Positions 1 through 8,466 of a DNA stretch of 38,097 nucleotides are shown one piece after another. Every line of letters begins with the position of its first letter. Positions within the stretch are counted from its first letter, which is position 1. This DNA comes from Sporosarcina luteola (GTDB lineage: Bacteria > Bacillota > Bacilli > Bacillales_A > Planococcaceae). A program made the position numbers and the translations under genes. The stretch is from NCBI GenBank assembly GCA_014204635.1, contig JACHLS010000022.1, positions 1 to 38,097 on the forward strand. The letters are read 5' to 3'. The notes below the pieces were generated by a model. The model saw nothing but the letters and a program-made list of their open reading frames with translations. It was not told where the DNA came from and ran no database searches.

Positions 1-260
1 GGTCAATTCGTGCAGATTTGACACCCCGCATCATACCAAGAGGGCTTTTTCTATTCAAGTCCCTGAAAAGCTTCTAACAGGAATGCTCCTTAATTAGTAG
101 ACGCAGTAATTGATTGCACGTTTCCATGTGATCTAAATAATCAGCAAGTGTTATACATTGATTCTAGGCAAACAGCTGCTTTCCTATGTATCTCTTATTG
201 ATATCGCTCATTAACCCACTTACAACCACGCATAAGTCAAGCTAACCGTGTATACCCGCG
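1..260. other. Intergenic stretch without recognisable genes
   Basis: No open reading frame with a ribosome binding site and recognisable product is seen on either strand. The last ~45 bases (about 215-260) are a degenerate copy of the end of the repeat unit that follows, with a decayed GCATAA motif. The window may start inside an intergenic region or at the end of another element; I cannot tell. Confidence 0.5.
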
Positions 261-624
261 AACAGTATGGGGAATTGGTCCAGCGCTCCTCCTTTAGGTG
301 TTAACGCGCATAAACCGAATTATCCGCGCATAAACACACCAACCTCGCGCATAAAGTCTCCTGACGCGCGCATAACTCATCGGAAACCGCGCATAACCCA
401 CTCACAACCGAGCATAAAACAAACGAACCGCGCATACCCGCCAACAGTGAGGGGGATTTATCCAGCGCTCCTCCTTTCAATGGTAACGCGCATAAACCGA
501 ATTATCCGCGCATAAACACACCAATCTCGCGCATAAAGTCTCCCGACGCGCGCATAACTCATCGGAAACCGCGCATAACCCACTCACAACCGAGCATAAA
601 TCAAATGAACCGCGCATATTCGCC
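261..624. repeat. 182-bp tandem duplication rich in CGCGCATAA motifs
   Basis: Two units (261-442 and 443-624) line up base for base with a period of 182, checked at three anchors: AACAGT at 261 and 443, CAGCGCTC at 281 and 463, and TATCCGCG at 321 and 503. Each unit carries about seven copies of CGCGCATA or CGAGCATA spaced 18-25 bases apart. A short open frame spans the repeat but has no ribosome binding site and is low complexity, so I treat the region as non-coding. The same motif in the opposite orientation recurs near the right end of the window. Confidence 0.9.
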
Positions 625-700
625 AACTGGATAAGGAATTACGTTCCAGACGTCCCATCCAGTTAGTACCGCACATTAACTATCCCTACCTCCCAACACC

Positions 701-739
701 AAAAAAAGGACCCTTCTCCCAAACAAGAGAAAGGTCCTT
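701..739 (-). terminator. Rho-independent terminator of the ABC/dipeptidase operon
   Basis: The stem AAGGACC / GGTCCTT (706-712 with 733-739), extended by TTCTC/GAGAA, is followed on the minus strand by a run of seven to eight T. It lies 15 bases past the stop codon of the last gene of the minus-strand operon. Confidence 0.88.
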
Positions 740-753
740 CAGTTACTGCCAAC

Positions 754-1545
754 TCAATTGCCCCCATATAATTTGCCAACACCATAAATCCGTTCCAGCA
801 ACGCAATGAATACGACTGTAATTAAGACAACGATTGTTGACACGGACGCGATCAATGGATCGTAAGCATCTTGCATGCGGGAAAAGAGCTCAATCGGCAA
901 TGTGCGCACTTCGGGTGACACCATGAAAATAGAGAGCGTGACATTATCAAACGAGATTAAAAAGGAAAAGAGAGCACCCGATAGCATGGCGGGTCTAACT
1001 AGAGGCACGGTAACCTTCCAAAAGACCGTCCATGGATTGGCGCCTAAGATTACTGCGGCCCGTTCGATGGTATAATCATAGCCACTTAACCCCGTCAGTA
1101 CATATCGGATAATATACGGCACGCATATGACAATGTGCGACAAAATATAGCCGGTTGTCGTTCCAGTCAATCCAAACGGTGTGAAATAAATGATCAATGC
1201 CACCCCGAGGACGATTTGCGGAACTGTCAGGGGTGCTGTGAAAATTGATACTAAAAAATTCTTCCCCGGAAATTGGTACCGTGCTATCGCGATGGAACTG
1301 AGCGTCCCCAGTACGACGGCCCCGACGGATGCGATCGTTGCGAATTTGACACTATTCAGGAAAGCGGTAATGAACTCTGGCCTTTCCAAGATTTTCGCAT
1401 ACCATTTCAAAGAAAACCCTGCCTGTGGAAACGTCGGATAATTCGCTTCGGTAAAAGATGAAACGACTGTGACGACGATCGGCAATAGCAGAAAAAATAT
1501 GCTGAAAACGGCCAGTGCCATACGGAGAGGTGATAATAATTTCAT
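754..1545 (-). CDS. ABC transporter permease, spermidine/putrescine (PotC) type
   Basis: This is the second inner-membrane channel subunit of a binding-protein-dependent importer, 263 residues, the usual size. It has about six hydrophobic segments and the cytoplasmic EAA-like loop around residues 161-185 (ERAAVILGANPWTVFWKV, then PLVRPAM) that docks on the ATPase. The ATG start overlaps the stop codon of the upstream permease (TAATG), so the two are probably translationally coupled. Homology is to the PotC/YdcV branch, but that branch carries many substrates besides polyamines. The gene neighbours here (dipeptidase-like and enolase-superfamily enzymes) argue for an amino-acid derivative or small peptide. 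Last gene of its operon, followed by a terminator. Confidence 0.92.
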   Translation of the reverse strand: MKLLSPLRMALAVFSIFFLLLPIVVTVVSSFTEANYPTFPQAGFSLKWYAKILERPEFITAFLNSVKFATIASVGAVVLGTLSSIAIARYQFPGKNFLVSIFTAPLTVPQIVLGVALIIYFTPFGLTGTTTGYILSHIVICVPYIIRYVLTGLSGYDYTIERAAVILGANPWTVFWKVTVPLVRPAMLSGALFSFLISFDNVTLSIFMVSPEVRTLPIELFSRMQDAYDPLIASVSTIVVLITVVFIALLERIYGVGKLYGGN

Positions 1546-2459
1546 TACTTGAATACCTCCCCATACTTGCTCTTTTCAAATATTTTTGTATAGATAAAAA
1601 CAATAACCAGCGTTGTGATCAGCAAAATATAAGACATCGCTGACCCATACGTCCATTGGAATAAAACCATAATCCGATCATATGTAACAACCGGCAGCAC
1701 CGGAACAGCCGCCCCGCCCATCAAAGTAGGGGTGACATATGCACTCATCGATACGCTGAAGACGAGTGTCGTCCCCGCGACAATGCCTGGAAAACTTAAC
1801 GGAAGCGTAACGGTGCGAAACGTCCGGAGCGGACTTGCCCCTAAAATGCTGCTCGCTTTTTCCAAAGATGGGTCAATATTATACAAGCTGGTGGCAATCG
1901 CGAGAATCATAAAAGGCAGATAGGCGCTTGCCAAACCAATGACGACTCCCACTTCGGAAAACAACAATTTCAAAGGGCTATCAATGATTCCCAACCCCAT
2001 CAACACTTTGTTGATTGTTCCGTTCGGAAGCAATAATAAATACCAGCCAAAATTCCGTACGACCACACTGATGAGCAGCGGCGAAACGACCAGTAACGTA
2101 ATGAAACTGCGGACCTTCACAGATGACTTGGCCATCGTCAGGGCAACAGGGTATCCAAGCACCAGGCAAACGATAACCGTATAAATACTAATTTTAATCG
2201 TCAGCCACAAGGAAGATAGGTAGTACGGGTCCTTAAAGAAGTTGACATAGTTTTGGATGCTGTAAACAGCTCCCTCTGTATTCAGTCCTTCTTTCACATC
2301 AATGAAACTTAAATAAAGGATATAGAGCATCGGGACGACAAAAAAGCTTATGATGAACACCAATAGCGGAAGAATTAGAAGGGCCGGCGACAGAAACCGC
2401 TTCAGCTTTCTTTTCCGTGGACGCTCACTTATATCGCGCTTTTGGATATTTTCATGCAT
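1545..2459 (-). CDS. ABC transporter permease, spermidine/putrescine (PotB) type
   Basis: First channel subunit of the importer. A basic cytoplasmic N-terminus (about 20 residues rich in K/R) precedes six membrane segments. The EAA loop (LEKASSILGASPLRTFRTV, then LPLSFPG) sits at about residues 200-225. I place the start at the ATG at 2459, preceded by AGGGTGG at good spacing; a GTG at 2471 is possible. Either start lies inside the 3' end of the ATPase gene, an overlap typical of coupled transporter genes. Product about 304 residues, normal for PotB. Confidence 0.9.
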   Translation of the reverse strand: MHENIQKRDISERPRKRKLKRFLSPALLILPLLVFIISFFVVPMLYILYLSFIDVKEGLNTEGAVYSIQNYVNFFKDPYYLSSLWLTIKISIYTVIVCLVLGYPVALTMAKSSVKVRSFITLLVVSPLLISVVVRNFGWYLLLLPNGTINKVLMGLGIIDSPLKLLFSEVGVVIGLASAYLPFMILAIATSLYNIDPSLEKASSILGASPLRTFRTVTLPLSFPGIVAGTTLVFSVSMSAYVTPTLMGGAAVPVLPVVTYDRIMVLFQWTYGSAMSYILLITTLVIVFIYTKIFEKSKYGEVFK

Positions 2460-3535
2460 TCCAGTTTCCACCCTACCTCCACCTCGCTCCCGACTTTTAC
2501 ATGTTCATTCACTTCCTGCGTGACCAATGATATTTTTTGGTCGGCTCCGATTACTTGCACTTCCACTTCCCAAGACGCCCCTAAATAATTCATTTGCGAA
2601 ACCGTTGCCGGCAATACGACATCCAGTTTATTTTGATTCGTTTCGTTGAGGAAGAAGCATTGTTCAGGCCGTATGTAAAGATTGATCGGCTCGTTGATGG
2701 ACGGCGCTGCGTCACTCAAATAATTATCTTTACTCACTTCAAGAGACAACTCATTCGCCAATTTCACTACATAACTGGCATCCCTAATCTCCGTCAGGAT
2801 CCCCTCCATTTTCGTCGAACTGCCAATAAACCTGAAGACAAACTCGGTTTTCGGGTTCTGATAAATTTCAGTAGGGGTTCCAATTTGCTCGATCTTTCCG
2901 TCATTCATAATGACAATGCGGTCTGACATGGACAATGCTTCGTCCTGGTCATGTGTGACAAAGACCGTTGTCACACCCACTTCATTTTGCATCCGTTTGA
3001 TTTCCGTACGCAACTCATGCCTTAATTTGGCATCCAAGTTGCTTAACGGTTCATCGAGCAATAGGAGGGTTGGTTCCACGACAAGCGCTCTGGCAATCGC
3101 CACCCGCTGACGTTGCCCCCCGGACAATTCCTTTGGATATCGATCCTCCAGGCCATTCATCCGGACCAGTTTCAAGCTTCTCTCGATCTTTTCATCCATC
3201 GCTTCTTTTCCTACTTTTCTAAGCTTCAATCCGAATGCCAAGTTGTCGTACACCGTCATATGTGGAAATAGCGAATACGTTTGGAATACCATCCCTAAAT
3301 CCCGTTTATAAGAAGGGACATTGTTCATTTTCTTTCCTTTAATAAATAACTGCCCCGCGTCCTGCTCTAAGAACCCGGCGATAATATTTAACGTCGTCGA
3401 TTTGCCGCACCCGGAAGGACCGAGCAAGGTGAGAAGTTCACCTTGCTCAATTTGCAGATCGATTTCCTTCAATACTTTTGTTTTTCCATAGCTTAAACTG
3501 ATACCTTGGATATCCACGTCAATCTCTTTCTGCAT
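2429..3535 (-). CDS. ABC transporter ATP-binding protein, PotA type
   Basis: ATPase of the same importer. Visible motifs from the chosen start: Walker A GPSGCGKST (39-47), Q-loop FQ (about 84-85), signature LSGGQ (137-141), Walker B LLLLDEP (157-163), switch histidine in VTHD (about 195). A C-terminal TOBE-like regulatory domain (about 240-368) is typical of the PotA/MalK/CysA group. The ATG at 3535 is preferred over a GTG two codons upstream because GGAAGGAG lies nine bases before it. Length 368 is normal. The substrate cannot be read from this subunit. Confidence 0.93.
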   Translation of the reverse strand: MQKEIDVDIQGISLSYGKTKVLKEIDLQIEQGELLTLLGPSGCGKSTTLNIIAGFLEQDAGQLFIKGKKMNNVPSYKRDLGMVFQTYSLFPHMTVYDNLAFGLKLRKVGKEAMDEKIERSLKLVRMNGLEDRYPKELSGGQRQRVAIARALVVEPTLLLLDEPLSNLDAKLRHELRTEIKRMQNEVGVTTVFVTHDQDEALSMSDRIVIMNDGKIEQIGTPTEIYQNPKTEFVFRFIGSSTKMEGILTEIRDASYVVKLANELSLEVSKDNYLSDAAPSINEPINLYIRPEQCFFLNETNQNKLDVVLPATVSQMNYLGASWEVEVQVIGADQKISLVTQEVNEHVKVGSEVEVGWKLECMKISKSAI

Positions 3536-3564
3536 TTCCACTTACTCCTTCCAACGAACCTTTA

Positions 3565-4674
3565 TTACAGGCCTTTTCCAAGTTCAGGCACCACTTCTTT
3601 TGCAAATCGTTCAATCCAATTTTCACTTTCCTTTGCAATCAATTCAAAGTCCGGTGTATAGACCTTCGCATCGGAAATCCCGATGATTTCTTCGATATTT
3701 TCAGGCAAACTGACATCCGTCAACACAGGGTAGAAGCCACTTTCTGCAACGATTTTTTGTGACGTCTCCTCAGTGACAAAGTTAATAAATTGCTCTGCCG
3801 CTTCCTTCTTCGGTGTATTCTTTACAATGACCGCTGTCAAGGATTGCAGAGGTGCGCCTTCTTCCGGAATGACCATCTTGATTGGCAATCCACCGTCAAC
3901 CAGGTCCGTTACCACGTAGTTTGCAAGAATCGAAATGGCAGCAGTCTCTTGTTGAAGAACAGGCAGCAATTGGGTCGAGTTCTTATAGAACGTATCGGAA
4001 ATGGCAGCCACTTGCTTCGCCTTGTCAATCGCAGGATCGATATTTTCTAAATCTCCGCCATTTGCCATTCCCAGATTATAAAATGCCGCGTGTCCCCATG
4101 CGTTGGATACTTCCGGATATGCTGTTTTCCCTTTGAACTCTGCTCGGTACATATCGTTCCAAGAAGTCGGCGCAGCCCATCCTTCTTTTTCGAACATCGC
4201 TGTGTTATACGCAATTCCGACCGTATATCCAAAGATCGGAACCCCTTTATCACTATAAATATATTTGTTGTCCATCTTGTCTAGATTCGGGAACACTGTG
4301 CTATCCACTTGTTCAATTAAGTCCGCATTGCCTGCCTTCACCACATCACCCGGTGTGAATGTCGCTACATCGATTTGCGGACTGTTCTTCTGTAATTCCA
4401 ACTTGGCATAAATCTCGCCTGATAAGCCGGCGACGTAATTGATCTTGATTCCAGTCTCTTCCGTGAACTTCGGACCAATTTCATCACGGATCAACTGTTC
4501 AATTTTCCCGCCGTTCCCCGCCACTGTAATTTCCTTCACTTCACCTGAAACCGCTTTCTTTCCGCCGCCATTGTCTGTGCTTGTATTCGCTTCCGGCACT
4601 TTCGGCGTTCCGCATGCAGCCAACATCAACATGATTCCTAGCAGTACTGTCAACAACAAATTTCTTTTCTTCAT
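3565..4674 (-). CDS. Extracellular solute-binding lipoprotein, PotD/AfuA-like
   Basis: Ligand receptor of the importer, 369 residues. The N-terminus is a lipoprotein signal: MKKRN, a hydrophobic stretch, then the lipobox LAAC around residues 17-20, so the protein should be anchored to the outer face of the membrane. The mature part follows the periplasmic-binding-protein type II pattern (ITVAGNGGKIEQLIRDEIGPKF at the start, SILANYVVTDLV and an AVIVKNTPKKEAAEQFINFV C-lobe motif). The ATG at 4674 follows GGGGAGAG; an in-frame codon 13 triplets upstream would bury the signal peptide. Family members bind polyamines, iron or phosphorylated sugars; the neighbouring enzymes suggest another nitrogenous ligand here. 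Confidence 0.9.
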   Translation of the reverse strand: MKKRNLLLTVLLGIMLMLAACGTPKVPEANTSTDNGGGKKAVSGEVKEITVAGNGGKIEQLIRDEIGPKFTEETGIKINYVAGLSGEIYAKLELQKNSPQIDVATFTPGDVVKAGNADLIEQVDSTVFPNLDKMDNKYIYSDKGVPIFGYTVGIAYNTAMFEKEGWAAPTSWNDMYRAEFKGKTAYPEVSNAWGHAAFYNLGMANGGDLENIDPAIDKAKQVAAISDTFYKNSTQLLPVLQQETAAISILANYVVTDLVDGGLPIKMVIPEEGAPLQSLTAVIVKNTPKKEAAEQFINFVTEETSQKIVAESGFYPVLTDVSLPENIEEIIGISDAKVYTPDFELIAKESENWIERFAKEVVPELGKGL

Positions 4675-4722
4675 CCCTAACTCTCCCCTTTTATTAAATT
4701 CCTCTCCTTGCAACTAAATCGA

Positions 4723-5919
4723 TTACGATCTACTCACAAAGTCAGGTATGTTCCCTTTTCTCATGACAAACTCAATGTTCCGCAACGTACTGATATCGTC
4801 CAGCGGATTTCCCCGGACTGCAATCATATCCGCATCTTTCCCTGCTTCGATCGATCCCGTCTTGTCCTGCACGCCGAGTGCTTCTGCCGCAATGGAGGTA
4901 GATGCCTCCAACAGTTGGGCATTCGTCATCCCTGTAAGCGCCAGCACTTCGAGACCGTCAACGTATTTATCGTGCGTCACATGAGGAATGCCTGCATCCG
5001 TGCCCATGATGAATTTCACGCCGCGTTCATACATCCTCTTCAGCTGCGGAATTCGATCCTCAATTCGCTTCGTATCGATTTTCCAGCTGATATTCGTCGT
5101 CGGACAGATGTAAATTCCCTTATCGATGATATCCGTGACCAGTTCCTCGTTATATTCGATGCCATCCTTTGTGAACCAAGAACAATGTTCGATGGTGTCC
5201 ACATTCGCATCGACCGAGTTTCGGATTCCTTCGACTCCGTGGGCGTGAGCCGCCACTTTCAATCCCAATCCATGTGACTCTTCCGTGGTCGCTTTCATTT
5301 CTTGCAAATTAAAACTCGCTTCCCACGGGAATGTCCCTTTCGTAATGGCGCCGCCTGTTGCCATGATTTTAATTAAATCCGCGCCTGCTTCCGCATGTTG
5401 ATGGACCGCATTCCGAATGTCTTCTTCATTCTCACATTCGCAGCCCATATACCAGCAATGGCCGCCTTTCGGAGTGATCGGGCGGTTCGAGATGACCAAA
5501 TTCGGTCCGTCAATCAAACCCTCTTCGATTCCTTCCTTCACCGCTACATCAAGGAAATCTCTGGCCCCTAATTCTCTCGCAGTAGTCACGCCGGACTTCA
5601 GCAAGAGGCGGGCATTGGAAACCATTTCGACTAACAATTGCTCATTCGACCGGCTTTGCATGCGTCCGACAGGATCCGTTCCTCCGCTGAACCCTAGATG
5701 TACATGGACATCGATCAAGCCCGGCATGAGCGTGACATCCCCTAAATCGATGACATTCACTTCCTGGTTCTCTTCGTGCAGCCAGCGATCAAGCTCGCTT
5801 GCTTGCTCTACCGCCTTGATTTTGCCGGATTCCACCACGATGAAGCCATCCGTCATCGTGCTGCCCGGAAATCCGGTATGTATGTGTTTCGCTTTGACTA
5901 TATACAAACCAATCCTCAA
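4723..5919 (-). CDS. Metal-dependent amidohydrolase, prolidase/Xaa-dipeptidase-like
   Basis: Member of the amidohydrolase superfamily (imidazolonepropionase / Xaa-Pro dipeptidase-like group, COG1228 type), 398 residues. Metal-ligand positions are all visible: HVH at 72-74, a likely carboxylated lysine K184 in LIKIMATGGA, histidines at 225/227 (AAHAHG) and 245 (TIEHC), and D308 in MGTDAG. The carboxylated-lysine pattern fits the two-metal dipeptidases that cleave Xaa-Pro or Xaa-Lys/Arg. No signal peptide, so it acts in the cytoplasm on imported substrate. It sits six bases downstream of the enolase-superfamily gene and just upstream of the binding-protein gene. The exact substrate is not deducible; a cyclic amide or N-acyl amino acid is an alternative. 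Confidence 0.87.
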   Translation of the reverse strand: MRIGLYIVKAKHIHTGFPGSTMTDGFIVVESGKIKAVEQASELDRWLHEENQEVNVIDLGDVTLMPGLIDVHVHLGFSGGTDPVGRMQSRSNEQLLVEMVSNARLLLKSGVTTARELGARDFLDVAVKEGIEEGLIDGPNLVISNRPITPKGGHCWYMGCECENEEDIRNAVHQHAEAGADLIKIMATGGAITKGTFPWEASFNLQEMKATTEESHGLGLKVAAHAHGVEGIRNSVDANVDTIEHCSWFTKDGIEYNEELVTDIIDKGIYICPTTNISWKIDTKRIEDRIPQLKRMYERGVKFIMGTDAGIPHVTHDKYVDGLEVLALTGMTNAQLLEASTSIAAEALGVQDKTGSIEAGKDADMIAVRGNPLDDISTLRNIEFVMRKGNIPDFVSRS

Positions 5920-5924
5920 CTCCT

Positions 5925-7040
5925 TTAGTTTTTCCAGTCTTCATTCAAGCGGACGCCTAGACCGGCCCCATCTGGAACAGACAAATATCCATCCTGTAAA
6001 TGCCTTTTCAATGAATCGTCTACAATATCCCGTTTATGGAGCATATGCCCTGCGAATAAATCGTGCGGGACAACCGCATTTTTGGTACTTGCCACAAAAT
6101 GCATATTGGCTGCTATCCCAATTCCGAGTTCCAAGTTGCTGCCGACGGTACATGGAATGCCGTGTGCTTCGGCTGCAGCTGCAATTTTCTTTGCAGGATA
6201 GATTCCTCCCACTTTGCCGAGCTTGATGTTCAACAAATGAACAGCCTTTCTTTCAAACACATCCGCCGCATCCGCCAGATTGAATACGCTTTCATCTGCC
6301 ATAATAGGAAGTCCGGAATATCGTTTCACCTCCAGTAAACCACTTACATTCCGTTTCTGCACAGGCTGTTCAAACGCATCTATTAATCCTTTATGCGTCA
6401 ATCGCCCAGCGAATCGGATCGCGTCATCTACTGTAAATCCTTGATTGGCATCGAGCCGGACCCGCGTATGCAATCCTTTCCGCTGGATGAATGCACAGAC
6501 TTTATTGATGATCGCTGCTTCTTTCTCCCAATCGGAACCGACTTTTATTTTGATCACTTCGTAGGAAAACTCGACTGCCTCCTCCACTTCTTTGAAAATT
6601 CGGTCATCCGAGGTCATGCCGATCACATACGTCAGCGGAATCTTCTCATTCAGGAGGCCGCCTATAATCGCATACAGTGGCTGATCCAATGTTTTCGCCA
6701 GCGCGTCATGAACCGCAATATCGATCGTCGCCTTTGCGGAATACATTCCATAGATGGAACTATCCATCAGCTGGTGAATGGTCCCGATATTCCGGATGTC
6801 CTTTCCCCGCAATAAAGGCGCGAGGTAGGTATCATTCATGAATTTGATCGTGTCTGCGGTCTCTCCCATGAATGCTGCGGACGGCGACGCTTCTCCGTAT
6901 CCTTTCACCCCTCCTTCAGTTGTTACTTCTACGATGGCATGCCCCCTGGTCGCATTACTTTTATACAAGGAAGTTTGCCATGTGGAGGCGAGCGGCACTT
7001 GGACAACATATGTACGGATATCAGTTATGAGATATGACAT
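5925..7040 (-). CDS. Enolase-superfamily enzyme (muconate cycloisomerase / dipeptide epimerase subgroup)
   Basis: Member of the mandelate racemase/muconate lactonizing group of the enolase superfamily, 371 residues from the ATG at 7040, which follows GGAGGG. A second ATG five codons upstream overlaps that ribosome binding site and is unlikely. Catalytic features of the MLE subgroup are present: KIK at 164-166, metal ligands D197 (DANQG), E224 (FEQP) and D249 (ADES), and the second base K273 (NIKLGK). The two lysines on opposite sides suit 1,1-proton transfer (epimerisation) or cycloisomerisation. Dipeptide epimerases often carry a D-x-D motif near the end of the barrel; here the corresponding stretch reads TVGSNLELGIG, so a dipeptide specificity is uncertain. 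The neighbouring dipeptidase-like gene suggests an amino-acid-derived substrate. Confidence 0.87.
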   Translation of the reverse strand: MSYLITDIRTYVVQVPLASTWQTSLYKSNATRGHAIVEVTTEGGVKGYGEASPSAAFMGETADTIKFMNDTYLAPLLRGKDIRNIGTIHQLMDSSIYGMYSAKATIDIAVHDALAKTLDQPLYAIIGGLLNEKIPLTYVIGMTSDDRIFKEVEEAVEFSYEVIKIKVGSDWEKEAAIINKVCAFIQRKGLHTRVRLDANQGFTVDDAIRFAGRLTHKGLIDAFEQPVQKRNVSGLLEVKRYSGLPIMADESVFNLADAADVFERKAVHLLNIKLGKVGGIYPAKKIAAAAEAHGIPCTVGSNLELGIGIAANMHFVASTKNAVVPHDLFAGHMLHKRDIVDDSLKRHLQDGYLSVPDGAGLGVRLNEDWKN

Positions 7041-7060
7041 GGGCACACCCTCCATTCCAT

Positions 7061-8377
7061 TTATAAGTTGAGCTGATAGACCGAGCGAGGCCGGCCTTTT
7101 GCGTGCGGCTGCTCTTCGCCGATGACGGCCGCAATCCCATTGTCCGCCAGTTTCTTTAGCATCCTGGAGGAACTCCGGCGGCTCAGCTCCAAGTAATCTG
7201 CCAATTCACCCGCTGTGAAGCCCTTATGGGAACGCATTTCCCAAAATTCTATGATCTTACTAATGTTCGATACACTTAAACTCGTCTTTGTAGCGAGAGT
7301 CAAATAATATTCATCTTCACTTCTCAATAAAAATGTCTTGCTTTGTTTTTCGATTGGTCCGATGACTTGTTTATTGTCCGTCACGATGTAACAGTTGCAT
7401 TCATCAGCCGGCTCCATTGCATAGGCAAGTGCAATTTGTGCATTTTCCTCTGCATCATTCGCATCGATTCCAAATCCGAATCCGATTCCTACTTTGATTG
7501 GAAGCGCTTCCGAAATCTTACGCAAAATACTCAGGCCCTCTTCTTGCTTTGCCATCGCTTCAATCGGCCCCCGCGTCCCGAACAGTAAATATTGTTCGTT
7601 GTTCAAATAATGCAAGGAAGCATTCATATCTTTTGCGAAATGGAGCAGCAATTGATGAAGTTCCAGCACTACCTCTTGCCCCGCCAGCTTCCCCCGTTCC
7701 TGGATGTACTCCTTGTACTGTTTGATAGAAATAAAACCGACAGCAATCTGCGCTTTTTTACTCCTATTCAATTCGCCATAGGTATAACCGGTATGCATCG
7801 TATCAATGATATTCTTTTCCGGCATCACCATGCGGGAACAAGGGATTTGCAATAATCGAAGCTTCTCATACACTGCATTGATGCTCGTAATTACCAGATC
7901 GATTTTCCCAGCCAGCCACAAATCACGATGGAATTCGACTAACTCTTCATAAAATTGAGTTGGATTCTTTTCAATCAAATCCTTATACTCCTTGATATAA
8001 ATCGAATCCGTCTTCAAGTTCATGTCCGCAAACACGTTATCAATCATTTGCTGTTCCTGAATATCAAAGCTTAACTGCTGGGGCAATGCCCCTCTTTCAT
8101 TTCTGACATGATGGAGCGTCAACGAAATAACATACTCATCGAACGGGATAAAGAGTGCCGGAAGATTCTTTTCCACAATCTCCTGCCGCGATAAATAGTA
8201 CGGCACCGGCCCAGTGAATAATAAAACATGGAAGCCTTTCGCTTCTTTGACCAGGCGAGGACTTTCTATCGGATTTTCATAGACAAAAGGCGTAATTTCT
8301 ATCTGTTTCGCTATCGGAACCTTCACGATCTTCTCCATGAATCCCCCAGATCCAAAAACAGCCACACGTATCTTCAT
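7061..8377 (-). CDS. Predicted transcription regulator: sensor region, GGDEF-like domain, winged helix
   Basis: A 438-residue protein I do not recognise as a named family. The N-terminal ~200 residues begin with a Rossmann-like stretch (KIRVAVFGSGG) and could bind a ligand. Residues about 205-340 have the alternating pattern of a GGDEF/GTP-cyclohydrolase-III-like fold (KKAQIAVGFISIKQY, YLLFGTRG, IKVGIGFGFG) but no GGDEF catalytic motif. The C-terminal ~70 residues form a winged helix (FTAGELADYLELSRRSSSRMLKKLADNG, then a wing with GRPRSVYQL). First gene of the operon that encodes the enzymes and importer, so probably a local, self-regulating controller. The ATG follows GAGGTTGTGAT. A palindrome overlapping its promoter is the likely binding site. 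Confidence 0.75.
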   Translation of the reverse strand: MKIRVAVFGSGGFMEKIVKVPIAKQIEITPFVYENPIESPRLVKEAKGFHVLLFTGPVPYYLSRQEIVEKNLPALFIPFDEYVISLTLHHVRNERGALPQQLSFDIQEQQMIDNVFADMNLKTDSIYIKEYKDLIEKNPTQFYEELVEFHRDLWLAGKIDLVITSINAVYEKLRLLQIPCSRMVMPEKNIIDTMHTGYTYGELNRSKKAQIAVGFISIKQYKEYIQERGKLAGQEVVLELHQLLLHFAKDMNASLHYLNNEQYLLFGTRGPIEAMAKQEEGLSILRKISEALPIKVGIGFGFGIDANDAEENAQIALAYAMEPADECNCYIVTDNKQVIGPIEKQSKTFLLRSEDEYYLTLATKTSLSVSNISKIIEFWEMRSHKGFTAGELADYLELSRRSSSRMLKKLADNGIAAVIGEEQPHAKGRPRSVYQLNL

Positions 8378-8426
8378 ATCACAACCTCAGTTCGTCTCCT
8401 TATGGACAGTGTCTTTAAGTAGTCCC

Positions 8427-8451
8427 AATATGAATTGATTGTATTCATATT
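8427..8451. promoter_or_regulatory. Perfect 9-7-9 palindrome, candidate operator of the operon regulator
   Basis: AATATGAAT (8427-8435), a seven-base spacer, then ATTCATATT (8443-8451), a perfect inverted repeat. It covers the -10 box of the promoter described next, 50 bases upstream of the regulator start. A repressor bound here would block RNA polymerase; autoregulation is an inference. Confidence 0.65.
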
Positions 8452-8466
8452 CAGCCATGCAGTCAA
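8438..8466 (-). promoter_or_regulatory. Sigma-A-type promoter of the regulator/dipeptidase/ABC operon
   Basis: On the minus strand TTGACT (8466-8461), a 17-base spacer and TACAAT (8443-8438). This is close to the sigma-A consensus at ideal spacing, and points at the regulator gene at 8377. Confidence 0.7.

Noticed and set aside
267..515. 82-codon plus-strand ORF in the left repeat
   Set aside because: It only reads through the CGCGCATAA tandem repeat, has no ribosome binding site and gives a low-complexity N/R/I/T/P protein.
261..624. Possible CRISPR array
   Set aside because: The repeated motif is only about 9 bp, spacers are repeated too, and no cas genes are present.
754..4674. Assignment as a true polyamine transporter potABCD
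   Set aside because: Subunit family is PotABCD-like, but the operon holds dipeptidase-like and enolase-family enzymes and no polyamine genes; no gene symbols were given.
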